A stretch of DNA of 64,000 nt from contig JBFMGG010000007.1 of the NCBI GenBank assembly GCA_040752835.1, positions 124,001 through 188,000 on the forward strand, given 5' to 3'. The position numbers were made by a program, and so were the translations under genes. This document shows, one piece after another, positions 8,038 through 15,968 of the stretch. The notes beneath the pieces are model-generated. The model saw nothing but the letters and a program-made list of their open reading frames with translations. It was not told where the DNA came from and ran no database searches. The first letter of the stretch is position 1, and each line of letters starts with the position of its first letter. This DNA is from Campylobacterota bacterium (GTDB lineage Bacteria > Campylobacterota > Campylobacteria > Campylobacterales > Sulfurimonadaceae).

Positions 8038-9011
8038 CGGCGCTCCTTTTTTCCCGAATTATAGCGTAATAATGCCAACGCCTTATGATCGGCACGGCTG
8101 AGGGAAAGGGCTTCTATCTCTTTAGGGGCGAACCACTCGAACCCATCCGCGTCTAAAGGCTCGTTGCAGCGGTAAACCTCCGCTTCGAGGGCGAAATGGG
8201 AGTAGTGCTGGGTCACATGCCCGAGCAAAAGCGAAGGGGACGGAGGTTTTTCGTCGGTTTCGAAAAATCCCCAAAGACCGTGCAAAAAACGGGAGGTGCG
8301 TTGTTTAAGCGCGTACATCCCGTTACGCTCATAGACGATGAGGTTGAGCCGTCGGATCGGTTTGGGCTTTTTGATTTTTGCCTCGGGGTAGGCGAGGGGA
8401 TCGTTCCTGCCCGCACAGTATTCTGCGAACGGGCATCGGTCACATACGGGTTTTTTGGGAAGACAGACGGCGGCGCCGAGATCCATCATCGCCTGATTGT
8501 ATTCGAACGGACTCGAAGCGTCGAAAAGGCGGTAGGCGTATTCCCACAATCTTTTTTCGTTCCGTTCTTTGAGGGCGTAATAACGGTGGAGAATACGTTT
8601 GACGTTCGCGTCGAGAATCGGAAGGCTCTCACCGTAAGCGAATGCCGCGATCGCGTGGGCGGTAGAACGGCCGATACCGCTGAGTTTCATCAGCCCTTCG
8701 GCATTGTCGGGGAGGTGTCCCTGGCACTGGCGGGCGGCAATGTGAAGGTTTTTGGCCCGCGTGTAGTAGCCCAGCCCTTCCCACATTTTCAGTACGTCGT
8801 CGAGCGGGGCCCCGGTCACATCGGCGAACGTGGGGAAGCGTTCCAGAAACGGGAAATAAAACCTCTCCAGCACTGTTTTGACCTGGGTCTGCTGGAGCAT
8901 GATCTCGCTGAGGTAGATCCGGTAGGGATCATCGGTATTGCGCCAGGGCAGGTCGTGGCGTCCGTGGGTTTCGTACCAGGCGAGGAGGGCGGAGTGTTCA
9001 GCGCGTTTCAT
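8022..9011 (-). CDS. mutY: A/G-specific adenine DNA glycosylase MutY
   Basis: 329 residues. The catalytic Glu lies in EIMLQQTQVKTV, the helix-hairpin-helix and catalytic Asp in LSGIGRSTAHAIAAFAYG ... ILDANVKR, and the Fe-S loop has exact C-x6-C-x2-C-x5-C spacing (CLPKKPVCDRCPFAEYC). A C-terminal MutT-like domain recognises 8-oxoG ('HVTQHYSHFALEAEVY'). It removes A mispaired with 8-oxoG. The ATG is preceded by TACAAT and six bases with no Shine-Dalgarno, so the mRNA may be leaderless. Confidence 0.95.
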   Translation of the reverse strand: MKRAEHSALLAWYETHGRHDLPWRNTDDPYRIYLSEIMLQQTQVKTVLERFYFPFLERFPTFADVTGAPLDDVLKMWEGLGYYTRAKNLHIAARQCQGHLPDNAEGLMKLSGIGRSTAHAIAAFAYGESLPILDANVKRILHRYYALKERNEKRLWEYAYRLFDASSPFEYNQAMMDLGAAVCLPKKPVCDRCPFAEYCAGRNDPLAYPEAKIKKPKPIRRLNLIVYERNGMYALKQRTSRFLHGLWGFFETDEKPPSPSLLLGHVTQHYSHFALEAEVYRCNEPLDADGFEWFAPKEIEALSLSRADHKALALLRYNSGKKERRCEPY

Positions 9012-9017
9012 ACGTGA

Positions 9018-9023
9018 ATTGTA
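9018..9023 (-). promoter_or_regulatory. -10 box giving a predicted leaderless mutY mRNA
   Basis: On the minus strand TACAAT is followed by TCACGT and then the mutY ATG. With the usual 6-nt gap from -7 to +1 the transcript would begin at the A of the start codon. No Shine-Dalgarno is seen. Confidence 0.45.
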
Positions 9024-9055
9024 CCCAAATCGATCGGCCCGAATGGAGTGGTAAC

Positions 9056-9069
9056 TTGACGGACATCAA
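9056..9069 (+). promoter_or_regulatory. FNR-type operator upstream of the Crp/Fnr gene
   Basis: TTGAC-GGAC-ATCAA matches the FNR/DNR consensus TTGAT-N4-ATCAA at nine of ten positions. A TATTGT -10-like hexamer at 9092-9097 puts +1 at 9104 and the operator centre at exactly -41.5, the class II activation position. Read on the other strand it is TTGAT-N4-GTCAA, the same form as the site at 9747. Confidence 0.6.
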
Positions 9070-9120
9070 TTTTCGCTGCGCCGTTTTTCGATATTGTTCG
9101 CCCCGATAAAAGAGGGGATT

Positions 9121-9750
9121 ATGAAGAGACACATCGAACTGTTTGAGGAGTTGAGCTTTTCGGAGATGCAGAAGCTTGGAACCATCGCTTCGGAAAAAAG
9201 ATACACGCGGGGAAATCTTTTGTTTTTCGAAGGGGACGAACCCAAAAAGCTTTTTTTGCTGCTTGATGGGATCGTCAAGGTCTACAAAGTCGATTCGCGG
9301 GGGAATGAAGTCGTATTGCATTTTTTTCAGCCGCAGACGCTCATCGCCGAAACGGCCCATATGGAGCGGATCCGTTATCCCGCGACCGCCGTATGCGAAA
9401 CGGAGTGTCTGGTACTGGAAATCGACTACGCGCAGTTTGAAAAAGATTTTTTGTGCAATCCCGAGATGAGTCTGAAGATCATCCATTCGCTCAGTAAAAA
9501 GGTCAAGGCGCTTCAGAACGTGATCAGCGCCAATCTGACGATGGATACCCTCGGGCGGTTGTGCACATTTCTCTACGAGAACGAAAACCATGTGGGGGAA
9601 ATCTCCCACCGAAAGATTGCCGCCATCCTCAACATCACCCCCGAAACCCTCTCGCGCAATCTTGCGGTTCTGAAAAAAGCGGGGATCGTCACCGTCGAAA
9701 AACGAAAAATCGTCATCCTCGAAAAAAACCGCCTCCGCAGCTATTGTTGA
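9121..9750 (+). CDS. Crp/Fnr-family transcription regulator, likely controlling hcp
   Basis: 209 residues from the ATG after GAGGGG; the open frame begins 27 nt earlier. A cNMP-binding-like sensor domain (about 15-120), a dimer helix (about 120-145) and a winged HTH are present. The recognition helix contains 'TPETLSRNLAVLK', with the E-xx-SR signature by which FNR proteins read TTGAT half-sites. There is no N-terminal Cys cluster, so it is not a classic [4Fe-4S] FNR; it resembles NO-responsive DNR/NssR/HcpR types by context. FNR-type boxes lie upstream of it and of hcp, so autoregulation is likely. Confidence 0.88.
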   Translation: MKRHIELFEELSFSEMQKLGTIASEKRYTRGNLLFFEGDEPKKLFLLLDGIVKVYKVDSRGNEVVLHFFQPQTLIAETAHMERIRYPATAVCETECLVLEIDYAQFEKDFLCNPEMSLKIIHSLSKKVKALQNVISANLTMDTLGRLCTFLYENENHVGEISHRKIAAILNITPETLSRNLAVLKKAGIVTVEKRKIVILEKNRLRSYC

Positions 9751-9760
9751 TCCGGGTCAA
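9747..9760 (+). promoter_or_regulatory. FNR-type operator for hcp
   Basis: TTGAT-CCGG-GTCAA overlaps the stop codon of the regulator. A TATCAT -10 at 9784-9789 places the operator centre about -42, again class II spacing. It is the same asymmetric site form as at 9056 but in the opposite orientation. It gives hcp its own inducible promoter although it follows the regulator closely. Confidence 0.6.
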
Positions 9761-9856
9761 TGAAAGAGGGCGGGGGGAAAGAATATCATCCCGCTTCACG
9801 TTCGATCGTGTCTTCGGCCGCGGTGAGCGAAAATAGATGTCAAAGGTTCAAAGACG

Positions 9857-11182
9857 ATGAGTATGTTTTGTTATCAGTGTGAAATGAGTACGCCAAACGG
9901 CTGCGGTTCTACGGGTGCAACGGTCGGCACATGCGGAAAGGATGAAAATCTTGCGAGATTGCAGGATACGATGATTTTCGGGCTTAAAGGGCTCAGCGCG
10001 TACCGCGAGCACCTCAACGAGCTTCGCCCCCACGAGACGAAAGAGATCGACGATGTGATGAGCGAGACGCTTTACTTTACCCTCACCAATGTCAATTTCA
10101 ATTTCAACGACCACATCAGCCAGTTGATGAAAGTGGGCCGTGCGGGCGTCGAGGTGATGGATAAGCTTTCCAACGCCCATACCGCCAAATTCGGTATTCC
10201 GACTCCCGTGGTGGTCTCCCAAAACAAAGTGGAAGGGAAAGCGATCCTTGTGAGCGGGCACAATCTGGAGATGATGGAGAAACTTCTCAAAGCGACCGAA
10301 GGGAAGGGAATCAACGTCTATACCCATTCGGAGATGCTCCCCGCCCACGGATATCCGGAGCTTCGCAAATACCCGCATCTCAAAGGGAACGTCGGGAAAG
10401 CGTGGTTCGATCAGGCCGAATTGATGAAACGGTTCAAAGGGACGTTCGTCGTCAATACGAACTGCATCGTCCCCCCCAAAAAAGATGCGGACTACGTCGA
10501 CCGCGTCTTTACCTACAAAATCGTCGGGATCGAAGGGGGGACCCCGATCGTGGAGGACAATTTCGACGAGCTGATCCGCAAGACTCTTGCGTGTGAGGAC
10601 ACGGTGATGGACGATGGCCTGAGCCTTACAACCGGGCACCACTACAAAACGATCCTGACCCTTGCGCCGCAGATTCTCAAAGCGGTAGAAGAGGGGAAAA
10701 TACGGCAGTTTTTCGTTATCGCCGGATGCGACGCTCCGGGCAAAGCGGGGAATTATTACCGTGAAATGGCGCAGAGCCTTCCCGAGGATTGTGTCATCAT
10801 CACCTCCAGCTGCGGCAAATTCCGTTTCAACGATATCGATTTCGGAGAGATCGCGGGGACGGGGATCCCGCGCTACCTTGATCTTGGGCAGTGCAACGAT
10901 TCCAACGGTGCGGTGGAGATCGCCAAAGCGGTGAGCCAGGCACTGAATACGCCGATCAACGACCTTCCCGTCTCCATCGTCCTCTCATGGATGGAACAAA
11001 AAGCGGTCATCATCCTGCTGGCACTGTTCAGTCTGGGGATCAAGGATATTTATCTGGGGCCCAAGCCGCCGCAGTTTGTGAACGAGGAGATTTTCAATTT
11101 CCTCTCGGAACATTTCAATCTCCATCTCACGGGCGATCCGCAGGAAGATTTGAAAAACCTCCTTCTTCCCAAAGCGGCTTAA
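9857..11182 (+). CDS. hcp: Hybrid-cluster protein Hcp (hydroxylamine reductase / NO reductase), short form
   Basis: 441 residues, about 100 shorter than class I and II Hcp, as in class III proteins lacking one helical bundle. The N-terminal four-Cys motif spans C5, C8, C16 and C26. Hybrid-cluster ligands are recognisable in order: His in VSGHN, Glu in YTHSEMLPAHGYP, Cys in TNCIVPP, Cys in IAGCDAP, Cys in SSCGKF, Cys in LGQCND, and Glu/Lys in WMEQK. It reduces NO or hydroxylamine and may trans-S-nitrosylate. The FNR-like regulator gene and box upstream suggest induction by nitrosative stress or low oxygen. Confidence 0.93.
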   Translation: MSMFCYQCEMSTPNGCGSTGATVGTCGKDENLARLQDTMIFGLKGLSAYREHLNELRPHETKEIDDVMSETLYFTLTNVNFNFNDHISQLMKVGRAGVEVMDKLSNAHTAKFGIPTPVVVSQNKVEGKAILVSGHNLEMMEKLLKATEGKGINVYTHSEMLPAHGYPELRKYPHLKGNVGKAWFDQAELMKRFKGTFVVNTNCIVPPKKDADYVDRVFTYKIVGIEGGTPIVEDNFDELIRKTLACEDTVMDDGLSLTTGHHYKTILTLAPQILKAVEEGKIRQFFVIAGCDAPGKAGNYYREMAQSLPEDCVIITSSCGKFRFNDIDFGEIAGTGIPRYLDLGQCNDSNGAVEIAKAVSQALNTPINDLPVSIVLSWMEQKAVIILLALFSLGIKDIYLGPKPPQFVNEEIFNFLSEHFNLHLTGDPQEDLKNLLLPKAA

Positions 11183-11221
11183 GGGACCGCCGCCAGGACG
11201 GACTGTCCTGCCGTAGGGTAT

Positions 11222-11392
11222 TCAGCCCAAGATGGCGGGAGGGTTGAAATACCAGAACGCCGCCAGGGCAAGGATGCCGAAAAAAGCGACTTTAAAAACC
11301 CATTTCATCAGTTTCAGATACATCAGGAAAACGATGATCCCGATCAGCCCTATCGAACTCAAACCGTATCCGCTCATCAAAAAATCGATCAT
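11222..11392 (-). CDS. Small membrane protein (56 aa)
   Basis: Starts at the ATG at 11392, preceded by CGGAG at good spacing. The protein is almost entirely hydrophobic: one segment about 10-27 (LSSIGLIGIIVFLMYLKL) and a second about 30-50 (WVFKVAFFGILALAAFWYF), ending in PPAILG. A much longer open frame continues upstream but is antisense to yigZ and carries no coherent protein signal. It is divergent from yigZ and shares its palindromic promoter. Function unknown. Confidence 0.6.
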   Translation of the reverse strand: MIDFLMSGYGLSSIGLIGIIVFLMYLKLMKWVFKVAFFGILALAAFWYFNPPAILG

Positions 11393-11417
11393 AACGACTC
11401 CGAAAACAAAATGCGCC

Positions 11418-11437
11418 ATTATAGCAAATGCTATAAT
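11418..11437. promoter_or_regulatory. Palindromic divergent promoter, two overlapping TATAAT boxes
   Basis: A perfect 9-bp inverted repeat (ATTATAGCA, two-base AA spacer, TGCTATAAT) contains TATAAT on the plus strand (11432-11437) and on the minus strand (11418-11423). The plus box is 6 nt from the yigZ ATG; the minus box is 25 nt from the small membrane-protein ATG. Confidence 0.55.
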
Positions 11438-11443
11438 CGCGTC

Positions 11444-12013
11444 ATGAAAACGGTACATTCCCTCTACAGCGATTCGATCGAAATCAAAGGATCGAAATTC
11501 ATTGCCCATCTGATGCCGATCGCGATGTTCGAGAGTGAAATGGTGCGCTTGCGTGCCGAACACCCCAAAGCGGTCCACTGGGTCAGCGCTTCCCGCAGTC
11601 TCAACGAATTCGACCAGGTCGTAGAATCGTCCAGCGACGACGGAGAGCCCAAAGGGACGTCGGGGAAACCGACATTGGCGGTTTTGCAGGGGCACGAGCT
11701 CATCAATGCCGCCATCATCACGGTACGCTATTTCGGCGGGACGAAGCTGGGGCCGGGGGGGCTGGTGCGGGCGTATGCCGATTCGGCTAATGCCGCCGTG
11801 GGAACGGCCGAACTGAGGGAATACGAAAAAACGTACCGCAAAACGTTTGCGACCGAATACAAAAATATTTCGATCGTCGAATACGAATTGACGCAAAACG
11901 GCGTGAGCTGTATTGCCAAGGAGTTCGGCGGCACCGGAGCCGAATTCACGGTCGAAGCGACCGCCGAACGGCTCGAAAAACTCTGCACCGCTCTGGGCCG
12001 GTTGATCTTTTAG
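11444..12013 (+). CDS. YigZ/IMPACT-family protein
   Basis: 189 residues. The UPF0029 signature is clear: 'DGEPKGTSGKPTLAVLQG' followed by 'ITVRYFGGTKLGPGGLVRAY'. Family members bind ribosomes or regulators of translation in eukaryotes (IMPACT); the bacterial role is unclear. The ATG at 11444 is favoured over an upstream ATG because it opens the conserved domain, and it lies 6 nt after a TATAAT box with no Shine-Dalgarno, pointing to a leaderless mRNA. Its stop overlaps the convergent DUF3137 stop by 4 bp. Confidence 0.88.
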   Translation: MKTVHSLYSDSIEIKGSKFIAHLMPIAMFESEMVRLRAEHPKAVHWVSASRSLNEFDQVVESSSDDGEPKGTSGKPTLAVLQGHELINAAIITVRYFGGTKLGPGGLVRAYADSANAAVGTAELREYEKTYRKTFATEYKNISIVEYELTQNGVSCIAKEFGGTGAEFTVEATAERLEKLCTALGRLIF

Positions 12014-12975
12014 GATTTACTCCACAACTTTTCGTTCAGTTTCAACTCTTCCACCAACCCGATCGTATTGCGCAGCGTATTGACGTATTCCATCGCCTGT
12101 TTGTAGTCGAGCAGGGATGTGAACAAAGCGGGTTCGAACAGGTCTCTTCCCGTAGCCACGGCGATATGGATATGGTTGTGGACAAACGAGACGAACAGCG
12201 GATGGGGAAGTTTTATTTGAAAGTCGAGGATCCGCTTCATCATCGAATGGGTGAGGATGTAGCGCGTTTCGATGGGATCGCTGCCGTAGACGACAAACCG
12301 TTTTTCGAATTCGGGATCGTCAAGGCGGATGAGACCCTCACGGGCGAAATTTTTGGATTGAAGCCATCCGCCGATCAGAGAGCCGAAGATTTTTTCGGCA
12401 TGATCGGGGAGGATGACGGTTTTGGCGTGGAAATGCTTATTAAACTCGGCAACCACAAACAATCCCCGAAAGAGGGTGTGCCATTGGGTCCGTCCCTTGG
12501 AGTCGCGGGTCTGGTATTCGGCGTGGACGTCGGAAAACTCCATCGGTACCCCTTTGATGGAGCCTTTGACGTAGTCGTTACCGCTGTAACGGTCGATGGA
12601 GCGTTTGAAGAGATCGCTGCGTTCGAAAAGGTGCTGTGAAACGGTGAAGCCGGGGTTATAGAGGAGATGGGGATCGATCGCATGGATCAGGGGGGTGATG
12701 ATGCGCGTTTTGAAGTCTTTGGCATACCCTGAGCTTATCTGCCGATAGGCGAATCCCGCCACGGCCAGGAACCCCATCAGCAACACGAATACAAAGGGGT
12801 GGAACAGTCCGAATGTTTTTCCCGCCCAGGCGGCGCAGAGAAAAAAAACGACGATGCCCATCCCCCCGTACCATTTGATGCGCCCGACGATCTCTTGTCG
12901 GTTTTGTTCGAGTTCACGAACGGCAGGATAGAGCTCCCGGTAATAAAAGTCGGTAAGTTCCGAAGCGCTTTTCAT
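12010..12975 (-). CDS. DUF3137 domain membrane protein
   Basis: 321 residues. Two transmembrane helices near the N-terminus (about 37-52 and 60-75) are followed by a long soluble domain of the DUF3137 type ('LFRGLFVVAEFNKHFHAKTVIL', 'LPHPLFVSFVHNHIHIAVATG'). It overlaps the preceding lemA by 4 bp. LemA plus DUF3137 is a common pair in bacteria; the biochemical role is unknown, although LemA proteins are linked to envelope or phage-shock-like functions in some species. Confidence 0.8.
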   Translation of the reverse strand: MKSASELTDFYYRELYPAVRELEQNRQEIVGRIKWYGGMGIVVFFLCAAWAGKTFGLFHPFVFVLLMGFLAVAGFAYRQISSGYAKDFKTRIITPLIHAIDPHLLYNPGFTVSQHLFERSDLFKRSIDRYSGNDYVKGSIKGVPMEFSDVHAEYQTRDSKGRTQWHTLFRGLFVVAEFNKHFHAKTVILPDHAEKIFGSLIGGWLQSKNFAREGLIRLDDPEFEKRFVVYGSDPIETRYILTHSMMKRILDFQIKLPHPLFVSFVHNHIHIAVATGRDLFEPALFTSLLDYKQAMEYVNTLRNTIGLVEELKLNEKLWSKS

Positions 12976-13532
12976 GAACGGTTGAAAAGATCGCCGACGC
13001 TGACGTTCTGCCGCTCGTTGAGAGTGATTTCAAACACGGCCCGGCGTTGCAGCTTCATCCATCCTGCCATCAGATTGGTCGGGAACATCTCGATGGCGTT
13101 GTTCAGGTCGGTGACGGCCTGGTTGTAGGCGCGGCGCGCGGCGGAAATCTGCTCTTCGATTTCGGCCAGCGAGCGCTGCAGATGCATCACGTTTTCGTTG
13201 GCTTTCAGATCGGGGTAGGCCTCCATCGCCACCGTGATTGATCCGAGCGCGGCGGTCAGTTTGGCGTCCAGAGCGATTTTCCGTTCGTCGCTGATCCCGC
13301 TTTTCATCCCCTCGCTGCGCAGTTGCGTGACTGTCTCCAGCGTCGATTTTTCATGTTCCATATAACGTTCTACGGAAGCGACCAGATTGGGGATGAGGTC
13401 GAACCGTTTTTTGAGGACGGCGTCCACTCCCGCGAAGATGTTGTCGACCTGATTTTTTTTACCGATCAAAGAGTTGTACATCAGTATCAGAATGAGCGAC
13501 ACTACGGCAAGAATGATGAGAAAAAGCTGCAT
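12972..13532 (-). CDS. LemA family protein
   Basis: 186 residues. One N-terminal transmembrane helix (about 2-21) is followed by the conserved 'NQVDNIFAGVDAVLKKRFDLIPNLV' type region (residues split around 27-52), then a coiled-coil bundle with 'AYPDLKANENVMHLQ' and 'AYNQAVTDLNNAIEMFPTNL'. The C-terminal domain would face the periplasm. The start is supported by an AAGGAACGG site. It is the first gene of a two-gene unit with the DUF3137 protein. Confidence 0.9.
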   Translation of the reverse strand: MQLFLIILAVVSLILILMYNSLIGKKNQVDNIFAGVDAVLKKRFDLIPNLVASVERYMEHEKSTLETVTQLRSEGMKSGISDERKIALDAKLTAALGSITVAMEAYPDLKANENVMHLQRSLAEIEEQISAARRAYNQAVTDLNNAIEMFPTNLMAGWMKLQRRAVFEITLNERQNVSVGDLFNRS

Positions 13533-13653
13533 GAGGTTCCGTTCCTTGGTGTGGATTTGGATTATTGTAGCGTATAGTTTGGTTACTTAATCGTATTTTG
13601 AGTTTCACGGGAGTACATTTAGTGAAGAGATACCTTACGAAAAGGAGGAAACG

Positions 13654-13974
13654 ATGACGATCAGTTCCTATCTTTTTCAAAGCCCGCACTCCCAGCCTTT
13701 CCAGGTGGGCCGGCCAGATCCGGCCATGCTCAAGGCGCAGGAAGACGAAGCAAAACAAGAGCAACAGCAAATGGAAGAAAAGAGCCGAAAATTTTCGGAA
13801 GATTATTCCGGGTATCGGGATAGCGGCCTGAAAATCAAAAGCGCCGCCGCGTATGCCGCGGATGAGGGGTTCGCACTGAGCGCCGAACAGGTGGAACAGT
13901 TATCCGACGCGTCGCGAAAAACGAATCAAGGGAATTACGTCAAGGTTTACGCGCAGGAAGACGGCGCGCGTTAA
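13654..13974 (+). CDS. Hypothetical protein, charged and Gln-rich
   Basis: 106 residues with a strong ribosome site (AAAGGAGGAAACG). It has no signal peptide or membrane segment. A Glu/Lys/Gln-rich helix (about 25-50; DEAKQEQQQMEEKSRKF) is followed by a short region (KIKSAAAYAADEGFALSAEQVEQL) that could be a helix pair. It stands alone between the divergent lemA and the copper cluster. No function can be assigned. Confidence 0.6.
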   Translation: MTISSYLFQSPHSQPFQVGRPDPAMLKAQEDEAKQEQQQMEEKSRKFSEDYSGYRDSGLKIKSAAAYAADEGFALSAEQVEQLSDASRKTNQGNYVKVYAQEDGAR

Positions 13975-14041
13975 TCCTGTTAACAGTCCATTGATAGAGG
14001 GTCAATAAAGCTTTGTTAGACTTGTCCGAAAAGGAGTTTGC

Positions 14042-14371
14042 ATGAAAAGCGTGTTGATAGCTTTGGCCCTTTCGGCCGCCTCTTTGGAATTGATGGGAAT
14101 GGGGGATGAGCCGCATGAACATCACGATTCGGTAAAAACCGATGTACGGCAGGTCTACTCGGCAAGCGGGAAGATTAAATCGATTGCCGAAAACGGCGAA
14201 TCGGTCCGTATTTTCCATGATCCCGTTCCCGCCCTCAAATGGCCTGCCATGAACATGAAGTTTGAATTTTCGGAAGGAGTTTCGGAACGTTCGTTTAAAA
14301 AAGACGAAACCGTCCGTTTCGATTTCATCGAAAAAGAGGGGCGTTACATCATTACCAAGATTTCCCGATGA
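14042..14371 (+). CDS. CusF-like periplasmic copper-binding protein
   Basis: 109 residues with a signal peptide (MKSVLIALALSAASLELMG). The OB-fold copper-chaperone domain shows the CusF core: 'ASGKIKSI', 'VRIFHDPVPALKWPAMNMKFE', with the Trp and Met residues that bind Cu(I) in 'KWPAMNM', and His in HDP. In E. coli CusF delivers Cu/Ag to CusB or CusC. Here it leads a tight run (overlap 4 bp) of a small secreted protein, a TolC-like lipoprotein and a multicopper oxidase. AAAAGGAG precedes the ATG. Confidence 0.85.
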   Translation: MKSVLIALALSAASLELMGMGDEPHEHHDSVKTDVRQVYSASGKIKSIAENGESVRIFHDPVPALKWPAMNMKFEFSEGVSERSFKKDETVRFDFIEKEGRYIITKISR

Positions 14372-14622
14372 GAGGGTTGTGGATGATGGCGATCGTGTTT
14401 GCCGCAGGATGGGGTGCTGAGTCCGTCCTTCACAATCCTCCTCCGCATCAGCCTGAGGCGCAAAAGGGGAAAGAACACTATACCCCTCTTCCCGATACCC
14501 TTAAGGTAGATGAAGAGATGCGCATTCAGCAAGAAAACGCGATCCCCGGAGGAAGAGGGGACGGGATGCACAGTTACGGCATGCCGGCTGGGGAAAAATC
14601 CGAAACGGAAACAAGACCATGA
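14368..14622 (+). CDS. Small secreted hypothetical protein of the copper cluster
   Basis: 84 residues, overlapping both neighbours by 4 bp. An N-terminal hydrophobic segment (WMMAIVFAAGWGA) looks like a signal peptide; the rest is polar, with Pro and His near the start (HNPPPHQP) and a 'GDGMHSYGMP' stretch with Met and His. This is compatible with weak metal binding, but no family is recognised. Its position makes a role in copper handling likely. Confidence 0.6.
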   Translation: MRGLWMMAIVFAAGWGAESVLHNPPPHQPEAQKGKEHYTPLPDTLKVDEEMRIQQENAIPGGRGDGMHSYGMPAGEKSETETRP

Positions 14623-15968
14623 AAACGTGGCCTGCGATCTGCGTTGCTGCGGTGCTGGGGCTGAGTGGCTGTTCCGTACCCGGTAAAGAAGGGGTATTCC
14701 GGTCGCTAAACGAAGGGATGGGGAGTAATCTCGTATGGATCAAGAACGAGAAGGAGGCTGCAGCGGTCGAGCAAAACGTGACCGCCATCCTCGCCCGGCC
14801 GCTGGAACGCGAAGATGCCGTCCGCATTGCCCTGATCAACAACCGTTCGTTGCAGCAGACCTACGAAGAAATCGGGATAGCGCACGCCGATTTGGTGCAG
14901 GCGGGGTTGATGAGCAACCCCGTACTGGGATACTCGGTCGGAAGGGGCGGCGGCGTGACGACGAAGAAGGTCGGGATCGAACTGGCGTTTTTGGACCTGT
15001 TGTGGATCCCTCTTCGGAGAGAACTGGCCGGGATAGCGCTGGAAGAAACCAAAGCACGGATCGCCGATGAGGTACTTCAAGCGGTGCGGGATACCCGTAA
15101 AGCGTACGTCGATGCGTATACGGCCGAAACGATAGCCCGGTTTCAGGACGAGCAGCTGTCGTCGGCTTCGGCATCGGCACAGCTGGCCGTTCGGCAATAT
15201 ACGGCGGGGAATCTCTCCAAGCGGGATATGCTGAGAATGCGTGCGGAGTATTCCCGTGCCCGCATCGATGCGCTCGCAGCACGTCAGGCGGCGTCGGATG
15301 CCCGCGAAGAGCTCAATAAACGGATGGGCGTTTACGGGCACTTCACCGATTATCGGATGGCTGAGACGGAGAGGTCGCTCCTTGCGCCGCCCGTTTCGTC
15401 GGAAGATCTCGAACGCGAGTCCATCCGTCGGCGTTTTGATATCGCCGCCGCCCGAAAAAAACTCGAATTTGCCGCCAGAGCCGCAGGGATGGTCGAAAGT
15501 ACCCGCTTGCTGGACGAACTTTCCCTCGAGTACGAAAATGAAAGAAGTACGGGGGAAGCGCGTTTCAATACGTTGGGAGTGAAAATCCCCCTGCCGCTGT
15601 TCGACGTGGGGCAGGGACGTGTCGAAAGCGCGAAGGCGGAGTACAATCAGGCGTATCATGCCCTTTACGCCCTTTCGGTCAATGTCCGCAGCGACGTCCG
15701 TCGCGCCTATGCGGCGCTACGGTATCGTTACGATATTGCCGCTGAGTATCGGAACGCGTTGTCGGGAATCCATCGCGAAGTGCTGGAGGAAACGGGGCTT
15801 TATTACAACGGGATGCTCGAGGGAATATACGCATTGCTCGAAGAACGCCGCCGTTACGGCGAGATCCAAATCGGATCGGTCGAAGCGGCGGGAGAATACG
15901 AAAAAGCGCGGATCGATCTGGCTTATGCCCTCGGTTCGCCAATGGAGGATGCTGATGCAGCACAATAG
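14619..15968 (+). CDS. TolC/CusC-family outer-membrane lipoprotein
   Basis: 449 residues. A lipobox (LSGC, Cys about residue 18) marks an acylated outer-membrane protein. The two OEP repeats have the long periplasmic helices of TolC proteins: 'REDAVRIALINNRSLQQTYEEIGIAHADL' region (split about 65-95) and 'RSDVRRAYAALRYRYDIA' (about 350-370). 'GVKIPLPLFDVGQGRVESAKAEY' is typical of the family. No RND or MFP partner is encoded nearby. The 3' end overlaps the multicopper oxidase gene. Confidence 0.85.
   Translation: MKTWPAICVAAVLGLSGCSVPGKEGVFRSLNEGMGSNLVWIKNEKEAAAVEQNVTAILARPLEREDAVRIALINNRSLQQTYEEIGIAHADLVQAGLMSNPVLGYSVGRGGGVTTKKVGIELAFLDLLWIPLRRELAGIALEETKARIADEVLQAVRDTRKAYVDAYTAETIARFQDEQLSSASASAQLAVRQYTAGNLSKRDMLRMRAEYSRARIDALAARQAASDAREELNKRMGVYGHFTDYRMAETERSLLAPPVSSEDLERESIRRRFDIAAARKKLEFAARAAGMVESTRLLDELSLEYENERSTGEARFNTLGVKIPLPLFDVGQGRVESAKAEYNQAYHALYALSVNVRSDVRRAYAALRYRYDIAAEYRNALSGIHREVLEETGLYYNGMLEGIYALLEERRRYGEIQIGSVEAAGEYEKARIDLAYALGSPMEDADAAQ

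Noticed and set aside
11183-11221. CAGGAC/GTCCTG hairpin between hcp and the convergent small gene
   Set aside because: Only a 6-bp stem and no T run, so not supported as a terminator.
13977-13986. Perfect 10-bp palindrome CTGTTAACAG before the CusF-like gene
   Set aside because: Too short to claim an operator and not repeated near other copper genes in the window.
13991-14005. TTGAT-N5-GTCAA resembling an FNR box
   Set aside because: The spacer is 5 rather than 4, which breaks half-site geometry; no matching -10 position.
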